In this document: positions 1 through 4,399 of the stretch, one piece after another
Layout: every line of letters begins with the position of its first letter
How positions within the stretch are numbered: position 1 is the stretch's first letter
Origin: an uncultured Bacteroidota bacterium
GTDB lineage: Bacteria; Bacteroidota; Bacteroidia; Chitinophagales; Chitinophagaceae
Assembly (NCBI GenBank): GCA_903933765.1
Contig: CAIZLI010000126.1
Location: forward strand, 1-6,504
Direction of reading: 5' to 3'
DNA: 6,504 bases
Position numbers and translations under genes: made by a program
Notes under the pieces: generated by a model
Databases searched by the model: none
What the model was told of the DNA's origin: nothing
The model's input: the letters and a program-made list of their open reading frames with translations, nothing else

Positions 1-49
1 AATAAAAAGTAATTTTTTCATACGATTAAAATGTTTCAGTATAAAATTA

Positions 50-95
50 ATCAAACTATTGTTAATAGAAAGAAAATAGTTTCTTCTAGTTTGAT
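50..95. repeat. Overlapping inverted repeats upstream of the operon promoter
   Basis: Two perfect inverted repeats share their left side. ATCAAACTA (50-58) is the reverse complement of TAGTTTGAT (87-95), and AAACTATT (53-60) is the reverse complement of AATAGTTT (75-82). The two pairings cannot form together, because the left arms overlap at 53-58. The right arms contain a directly repeated TAGTTT (77-82 and 87-92). The outer right arm covers the candidate -33 box at 90-93. If the promoter call is right, these repeats lie upstream of the transcript and would act as DNA, for example as regulator half-sites. The region is very AT-rich, so chance is a real alternative. Confidence 0.35.
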
Positions 96-120
96 AGACA
101 AGGAAAATTGTCTAAATTTA
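90..120 (+). promoter_or_regulatory. Candidate Bacteroidota sigma-A promoter for the DUF1684-dehydrogenase-HAD unit
   Basis: TTTG at 90-93 is followed by exactly 19 bases and then TAAATTTA at 113-120. This matches the Bacteroidota -33/-7 consensus (TTTG, about 19 bp, TAnnTTTG) in all but the last base. Transcription would begin a few bases after 120, giving an untranslated leader of roughly 60 bases before the ATG at 189. It is the best promoter-like match seen in any intergenic region of the window and sits correctly ahead of the three-gene unit. A start-site experiment has not been seen, so this is a sequence-based inference. Confidence 0.45.
95..114. repeat. Perfect 7-bp inverted repeat inside the promoter spacer (possible operator)
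   Basis: TAGACAA (95-101), a six-base GGAAAA centre (102-107) and TTGTCTA (108-114) form a perfect dyad. It occupies nearly the whole spacer between the -33 and -7 boxes and overlaps the first two bases of the -7 box. A repressor bound there would block polymerase. As RNA from upstream readthrough it could form a 7-bp hairpin, but no U-run follows on either strand, so a rho-independent terminator is unlikely. The dyad is seen; operator function is inferred. Confidence 0.4.
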
Positions 121-188
121 TATCCTTCTGCTAGCTAAAAACAGTAAACAAATCAAAAACGAGTCGAGTTAAACGCACAATCAATAAA

Positions 189-1094
189 ATGAGAAAAATT
201 TCTATCCTATCCATTTTAACAATCCTTTCTTTGGCCATTTTTGAACCAACCAAAGCACAAAAAAATCTCTACCTTGAAGAATTGAAACAATGGGATGACG
301 ATCGAATCTCCGCATTGAAAGATCCAAATGGTTGGCTAAATTTAGAAGGATTGTTTTGGTTTAAAAAAGGGGTAAACAGTTTTGGTTCGGCCTCAACAAA
401 TGATTTAGTATATGACAACCCTGCATTCCCAAAACATGTAGGAGATTTTATTTATGAAGATGGAAAAGTGTATTGGAAAGATGGCAGTACAGAAAAAGTA
501 AAAATTAATGACGGTGATCTAGTGCTTGCAAATTCCGAATCACTTAATTTATTAACCAGACCAGAAGGTCAATATAACAGCCAGTGGAAAGATTTTGCTT
601 GGATCGTGATTCAAAGAGAAGACAAAGTGGGGGTGAGATTTAGAAATTTAAAAGCAAAAACTTTATTAGAATTTAAAGGCATTGAAAGATTTCCTGTAGA
701 TGCAAAATGGCGTATCAAAGCAAAAGTAATTCCACAGAACCAAAATCCATTGATGATTATGAATGTGTTGGGACAAAATACAGCGCAAAAACATGGTGGT
801 CAATTGGTCTTTGAAGTAGAGGGTACAACCTATCGATTGGATGCCATCGACGAGGGCGGTGTAAGGTTATTTGTGGCATTTGCCGACGCGACTTCTGGTA
901 AAACAACTTATGGGTCTGGCAGATTTATAGAACTAGATAGGCCAGATGCCGAAGGGTTTACCTATATCGATTTCAATAAGGCCTATAATCCGCCATGTGC
1001 ATTTACTGAATTTGCCACATGTCCACTTCCGCCTCCACAAAATAGACTAAGTATTGCTATTCCTGCGGGCGAAAAAAAATATGGACAGCATTAA
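189..1094 (+). CDS. Exported DUF1684 family protein
   Basis: A 301-residue protein of the DUF1684 family, whose biochemical role I do not know. Residues 1-23 look like a Sec signal peptide: MRK, a hydrophobic core (about 4-18), then TKA before Gln24. A Gln at the new N-terminus is common in exported Bacteroidota proteins. It is therefore probably periplasmic. No lipobox Cys is present. Family hallmarks are WDDDRISAL (35-43) and PNGWLNLEGLFW (46-57) near the mature N-terminus. In the C-terminal half are ADATSGKTTYGSGRF (232-246) and the nearly invariant segment DFNKAYNPPC (261-270), with FATCPLPP (275-282) and NRL (285-287). Two Cys (270 and 278) fall within that segment. Length and both ends look complete. 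No Shine-Dalgarno sequence is present; the ATG follows an A-rich stretch. It is the first gene of an apparent unit with the dehydrogenase, 24 bp downstream. Family assignment is firm; function and the reason for its place here are unknown. Confidence 0.9.
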   Translation: MRKISILSILTILSLAIFEPTKAQKNLYLEELKQWDDDRISALKDPNGWLNLEGLFWFKKGVNSFGSASTNDLVYDNPAFPKHVGDFIYEDGKVYWKDGSTEKVKINDGDLVLANSESLNLLTRPEGQYNSQWKDFAWIVIQREDKVGVRFRNLKAKTLLEFKGIERFPVDAKWRIKAKVIPQNQNPLMIMNVLGQNTAQKHGGQLVFEVEGTTYRLDAIDEGGVRLFVAFADATSGKTTYGSGRFIELDRPDAEGFTYIDFNKAYNPPCAFTEFATCPLPPPQNRLSIAIPAGEKKYGQH

Positions 1095-1118
1095 GCGCTC
1101 CATTAACTTTGGTGGCAA

Positions 1119-2393
1119 ATGCAACAGTTAACTCCATCCAATCCCCCCATTATTGCCATTATCGGTCTAGGCTATGTGGGCTTACCCTTGGCTTTAGCAT
1201 TTTCTAAACACTATCAGGTGATTGGCTATGACTTGGATCAGGCAAGGGTGGATGCATTAAAAAAGGGAAAGGATACTACATTAGAAACGGATGCAGAAGC
1301 CATTCATAATGCTAGTAATTTGACCCTAACAAATGAACTAGCCAAGATTGCGCATGCAACGATATTCATTGTTACAGTGCCAACTCCGGTACATGCAGAT
1401 AAAAGTCCCGACCTGAGTTCCTTATTATATGCCAGCGCAGAAATTGCTACTGTTTTAAAACAAGGAGATATCGTGATTTATGAAAGCACTGTGTATCCAG
1501 GTTGTACCGAAGAGGATTGCGTTCCGGTGCTTGAAAAAAATTCAGGACTAAAATTTAATACAGATTTTTATTGTGGTTATTCTCCAGAGAGAATCAATCC
1601 AGGCGATAAGGTGAATACGCTAACAAAGATTCAAAAAATCACATCGGGCTCTACACCAGCAATTGCAAAGTATATCGATCAGTTGTATGCAAGTATCATT
1701 ACCGCAGGCACGTATGCTGCACCATCTATTAAAGTAGCAGAAGCGGCTAAGTCTATTGAAAATGCACAGCGAGATATTAATATTTCTTTTGTCAATGAAC
1801 TGGCATTGATATTTGATAAGTTGGGTATTGATACTCAGGAAGTATTAGCAGCTGCTAGTACTAAATGGAATTTTTTACCATTCAAGCCAGGCTTAGTTGG
1901 CGGACATTGCATTGGCGTAGATCCCTATTATTTAGCACATAAAGCAAAAGCTGTTGGCTATCATCCACAAGTGATTTTATCGGGGCGTGATGTCAATGAC
2001 CAGATGAGTGCATTTGTAAGTCATAAATTAATTCAGTTACTAGCACAAAATGGAAAGCAAATTCAAGGTGCAAAAGTGTTGGTACTTGGGGTAACGTTTA
2101 AAGAAAATTGCCCTGATTTTAGAAATTCAAAAGTGTTTGACATCATAGGGCAACTTAAAAAAGAAGGGGCTGATGTTTCGGCTTTTGATCCTTATGCCAA
2201 TGCGATGGAAGTATTCCAAAAATACCAAGTATCGTTGATTACCGCATTCGAACAATACGATGTGATTTTATTAGCAGTGGCGCATGATTTTTTTAAAGCA
2301 TTGGATTATGCTTCATTAAAAACAAGTCCAGACGCTATTGTATATGATACGAAGGCGTTTTTAGATCGTTCCATTGTCACTGCAAGATTGTAA
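1119..2393 (+). CDS. tviB: UDP-N-acetyl-D-hexosamine 6-dehydrogenase, TviB/WbpO type
   Basis: Cytosolic NAD-dependent nucleotide-sugar dehydrogenase that oxidises C6 of UDP-GlcNAc or UDP-GalNAc in two steps to the uronic acid, a precursor of capsule, Vi-like or O-antigen polysaccharide. The N-terminal Rossmann motif is GLGYVGLPLA (16-25), followed by TVPTP (86-90) and YESTVYPGCTEE (121-132). SPERINPGD (155-163) is typical of the N-acetylhexosamine branch. The central helix has AEAAKSIENAQRDIN (207-221), with the expected Lys211 and Asn215. The catalytic cysteine is Cys264 in GGHCIGVDPYYL. The C-terminal domain carries GVTFKENCPDFRNSK (324-338). At 424 residues it is full length for the family and no key residue is missing. 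ATG 1119 is fixed by an in-frame TAA at 1104-1106. Overall similarity is closest to Salmonella TviB. Whether it uses the Glc or Gal epimer, and its downstream partner (a TviC-like epimerase is not in this window), cannot be read from the sequence. Confidence 0.94.
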   Translation: MQQLTPSNPPIIAIIGLGYVGLPLALAFSKHYQVIGYDLDQARVDALKKGKDTTLETDAEAIHNASNLTLTNELAKIAHATIFIVTVPTPVHADKSPDLSSLLYASAEIATVLKQGDIVIYESTVYPGCTEEDCVPVLEKNSGLKFNTDFYCGYSPERINPGDKVNTLTKIQKITSGSTPAIAKYIDQLYASIITAGTYAAPSIKVAEAAKSIENAQRDINISFVNELALIFDKLGIDTQEVLAAASTKWNFLPFKPGLVGGHCIGVDPYYLAHKAKAVGYHPQVILSGRDVNDQMSAFVSHKLIQLLAQNGKQIQGAKVLVLGVTFKENCPDFRNSKVFDIIGQLKKEGADVSAFDPYANAMEVFQKYQVSLITAFEQYDVILLAVAHDFFKALDYASLKTSPDAIVYDTKAFLDRSIVTARL

Positions 2394-2411
2394 AAAAATA
2401 AAAATACAAAT

Positions 2412-2753
2412 ATGATAGAGTCAAAAAGATTCGGTTCCAAGAAAGCATTAGTTGATATAGACGAAACCATTTGTTTCTATTCCGATAAAAGAGTATACGA
2501 ACTTGCTGAGCCTAATTTTGATAATATTGCAAAGATCAATCAATTATACGACGAAGGTTGGCATATAACTTATTGGACTGGAAGGGGAGAAAGTTCAAAA
2601 AGAGATTTAAGGCCTTTGACTTTAGAACAGTTGACCAAATGGGGTTGTAAGTTCAATGATTTAATTACAGGATATTGTCCAAATGGTGGCGCAGTAAAAC
2701 CAAATTTTGATTTGGTGATTGACGATAAAGCAAAAAGAATAGAAGAGCTATAA
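2412..2753 (+). CDS. Small HAD-superfamily phosphatase, polysaccharide-biosynthesis type
   Basis: A 113-residue capless HAD-fold hydrolase. Motif I is DIDETI (15-20), with nucleophile Asp15 and acid/base Asp17. Motif II is the Thr of YWTGRGE (54-60). The motif III Lys is probably Lys96 in VKPNFD. Motif IV is the Asp pair in DLVIDDKA (100-107). All catalytic positions are present, so it should be an active magnesium-dependent phosphatase. Short HAD proteins of this kind, with a WG(C)xFNDLI-like segment (here 77-85), are common in capsule and lipopolysaccharide clusters, where they are thought to act on sugar phosphates. Its place 18 bp after the dehydrogenase gene supports that role. The substrate is unknown. 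It has no signal peptide, so it is cytosolic. The start lies in an A/T-rich leader, is in the same frame as the preceding gene, and has no in-frame stop between that gene's TAA and its own ATG. Confidence 0.82.
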   Translation: MIESKRFGSKKALVDIDETICFYSDKRVYELAEPNFDNIAKINQLYDEGWHITYWTGRGESSKRDLRPLTLEQLTKWGCKFNDLITGYCPNGGAVKPNFDLVIDDKAKRIEEL

Positions 2754-2789
2754 AAGTATTTTTTATAAATTAAATCAATAGCTTTTATA
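2749..2789. terminator. Weak AT-rich dyad between convergent genes, possible bidirectional terminator
   Basis: TATAAAAG (2749-2756, overlapping the HAD stop codon) pairs with CTTTTATA (2782-2789) across a 25-base AT-rich loop. A bulged alternative pairs AAAAGTATT with AATAGCTTTT. On the forward strand a U-rich tract follows. The position, between two converging genes only 43 bp apart, is where a shared terminator is expected. The stem has a single G-C pair and a long loop, so it is poor by textbook standards. Confidence 0.25.
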
Positions 2790-2796
2790 TTTTCAA

Positions 2797-3507
2797 TTAA
2801 GAAAGTACTGAGTTAGCTAATTTTCTTTTTCTTGCAAAGGGCAAATAGAATAACCAAAAATGCGCGATGGCAGCTATCTCAAAACAAATAAGGTAAAAAG
2901 GCCATGCGCCAATGATGAGTGGATTATTGGCCGATGGACGCTCCCTTAAAAACATATAGTTAGTTCCAATAGCATAGTTGAGGATACCCACAGATAAAAC
3001 TACTAATTGAGAGTAACCAAAAATAACCAACCAAGATTTTGGACGAGGTACAAATCCATTGTGTATAATGCTATACAATACGACTAGTAATAAACCAGCA
3101 TGCTCAATAAAATAGCTATAAAAATTATAGCCTTTGATACCATTGTTAAATTCTGGCGTAAGCAATGCATGTATCCCTCCTAATAATCCCCAGTAGTAAA
3201 CAAATTCACCTAATAACTGGTTTTTATTGAATAAGTAGATGATGCATAAGAAAGTACTAATACTGCATAAATGTGCAGGAATATTTTGTTGGATATTCCA
3301 TGAGCCGGTATAAAAATTATAAAATTGCTCAATAGTCAAGTTGGCAATTAATAAAATAGCAATAAATAAATTGTAATGTTGGATCTTTATATTTTTAAGG
3401 TATTTAGGTACCTGAATCAATAAAAAGATGCTTCCTCCAATCCATAAAATACTCTCCCACCATAATGGAGAGAAAGTGGCAAGTGTAATTGATTTTTCAA
3501 ATTGCAT
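2797..3507 (-). CDS. TIGR02206/YwaF-type seven-helix membrane protein
   Basis: A 236-residue integral membrane protein resembling the TIGR02206 family (Bacillus YwaF-like), for which no biochemical function is established. Predicted membrane segments are at about 15-33, 45-63, 77-94, 101-118, 130-149, 159-180 and 200-222. A basic tail, ARKRK (225-229), suggests a cytoplasmic C-terminus. Family-like signatures are PAHLCSISTF (77-86), the His-containing loop after GLLGGIHALLTP (107-118), NYMFLRERP (183-191) near the end of helix six, and GAWPFY (200-205) opening helix seven. There is no signal peptide. The upstream reading frame has an in-frame stop before any other ATG, so the start is well supported. 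The gene stands alone, convergent with the HAD gene and divergent from the LuxR-type regulator. Its start codon lies within overlapping inverted repeats, described separately. Confidence 0.8.
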   Translation of the reverse strand: MQFEKSITLATFSPLWWESILWIGGSIFLLIQVPKYLKNIKIQHYNLFIAILLIANLTIEQFYNFYTGSWNIQQNIPAHLCSISTFLCIIYLFNKNQLLGEFVYYWGLLGGIHALLTPEFNNGIKGYNFYSYFIEHAGLLLVVLYSIIHNGFVPRPKSWLVIFGYSQLVVLSVGILNYAIGTNYMFLRERPSANNPLIIGAWPFYLICFEIAAIAHFWLFYLPFARKRKLANSVLS

Positions 3508-3536
3508 GGAGCAATTTACACCATTCTGTGTAAATT
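3499..3536 (-). promoter_or_regulatory. Two mutually exclusive inverted repeats across the membrane-protein start codon
   Basis: Dyad A is AATTTACAC (3513-3521), six bases, then GTGTAAATT (3528-3536): nine perfect base pairs. Dyad B is AAATTGC (3499-3505), five bases, then GCAATTT (3511-3517): seven perfect base pairs. They share 3513-3517, so only one can form at a time. In the reverse-strand mRNA, dyad A ends five bases before the AUG. Dyad B holds the AUG, with A and U in its loop and G in its stem. This could be a leader switch on translation, or A alone could be a DNA operator next to the start. The geometry is seen; any function is inferred. Confidence 0.4.
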
Positions 3537-3667
3537 CTATCGACTATGGTATTAAACTATTTGATTAGATTTTTTTTGAATGGGTCAAATACCTCAGAAA
3601 ATTTATCCATTAATGTAAAATTGATTTGAAAATGTCTCTATCAAAATGATCTATTGTTTTTTTATGA

Positions 3668-4399
3668 ATGCAAAAAAAATATGTCAATCAACAGGACCAA
3701 AGACAAGTCTTTATCTGTGACCAACAAGCTATTTACGCTATGGGCTGCGGCCAATTGGTAAAAGCGCATCCTATGTGTAATGGGTACCGTATACTAAGTT
3801 CCTTGGACGAGGTTAGCAGTTTCAAATATGGCTTATCCGAAGGATTATTGATCATTGATTGTGCTATGTTTGATTTTGATTCACAAGCTGTGAAAAAGAA
3901 AATCAAAACACTCCAACAAGTGTTTCCATGTATTATTTTGTTGAATAAAGATACCCCCGATTTTGTACTCTATCAGTTAATTGAACTCGAAGTAAATGTG
4001 ATTGTTTCAAGAAATATGTCTAGCCTTGAGTGGAATAAAGCGGTAGAAATGGCTTGTCAACACAAGGTCTTTTTTTGCCAAGATACTGCTGAGCGGGTTT
4101 TACATCTCACGCAGGTCATGGATAAAATTAATTTAATAGAGCGCGTCAATGCGCTAAGCTTGTATGATAAATACATTTTAATTCGTATCTGCGAAGAAGC
4201 TTCCAGTAAACAGATAGCTGCAGAACTACAACATAGCAAAAGAACCATCGAAGGCCATAGAACAAGACTCATGCAAGTTCTTGGCGTCAAAAATGTAGCA
4301 GGGCTCGTTAAAATTGCATTAATTACAAAACTTTATGAGCACTATCTTTCCAATCCAGGATGGTATGCAAGTTTTTTGTTGGCTAAGACATCTTCTTGA
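3668..4399 (+). CDS. LuxR/NarL-type DNA-binding regulator with degenerate receiver domain
   Basis: A 243-residue cytosolic transcription regulator. Residues about 13-145 resemble a response-regulator receiver domain. Residues about 160-221 form a LuxR-type helix-turn-helix, recognisable from SSKQIAAELQHSKRTIEGHR (179-198) and the dimer-helix start LGVKN (205-209). In the receiver, the phospho-acceptor position seems kept (Asp64 in LLIIDCAMFD). The usual acidic pair is Asp18-Gln19, the conserved Ser/Thr is Asn93 (LLNKD) and the conserved Lys is Arg115 (VSRN). These are my alignments by eye, and they suggest reduced or absent phosphorylation. The start is fixed by a TGA immediately before the ATG in frame. 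No histidine kinase gene is adjacent. The last 18 residues lie past the HTH domain and overlap the 3' end of the opposing acylase gene. Its targets are unknown; the divergent membrane-protein gene, 160 bp away, is a candidate. Confidence 0.82.
   Translation: MQKKYVNQQDQRQVFICDQQAIYAMGCGQLVKAHPMCNGYRILSSLDEVSSFKYGLSEGLLIIDCAMFDFDSQAVKKKIKTLQQVFPCIILLNKDTPDFVLYQLIELEVNVIVSRNMSSLEWNKAVEMACQHKVFFCQDTAERVLHLTQVMDKINLIERVNALSLYDKYILIRICEEASSKQIAAELQHSKRTIEGHRTRLMQVLGVKNVAGLVKIALITKLYEHYLSNPGWYASFLLAKTSS

Noticed and set aside
31..138. Small forward ORF of 35 codons (ATG at 31, TAA at 136-138)
   Set aside because: It runs through the candidate promoter and inverted repeats, has no recognisable motif, membrane segment or signal, and is of a length expected by chance in AT-rich DNA.
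1104..1111. TAACTTTG, a perfect match to the -7 box TAnnTTTG just before the dehydrogenase gene
   Set aside because: There is no TTTG about 19 bases upstream, and the start codon at 1119 would leave almost no leader. Co-transcription with the DUF1684 gene is simpler.
3558..3591. TATTTGA/TCAAATA inverted repeat with a 20-base spacer in the divergent intergenic region
   Set aside because: Seven AT-rich base pairs with a long spacer are likely by chance here, and no promoter element aligns with them.
3577..3609. TTTG-N19-AAAATTTA as a promoter for the LuxR-type regulator
   Set aside because: The -7 box misses the consensus at its first and last bases. The spacing fits, but the match is too weak to annotate.
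4057..4290. Reverse ORF of 77 codons inside the LuxR-type gene
   Set aside because: It is antisense to the conserved HTH coding region, has no family resemblance and has a cysteine-rich composition typical of a shadow frame.
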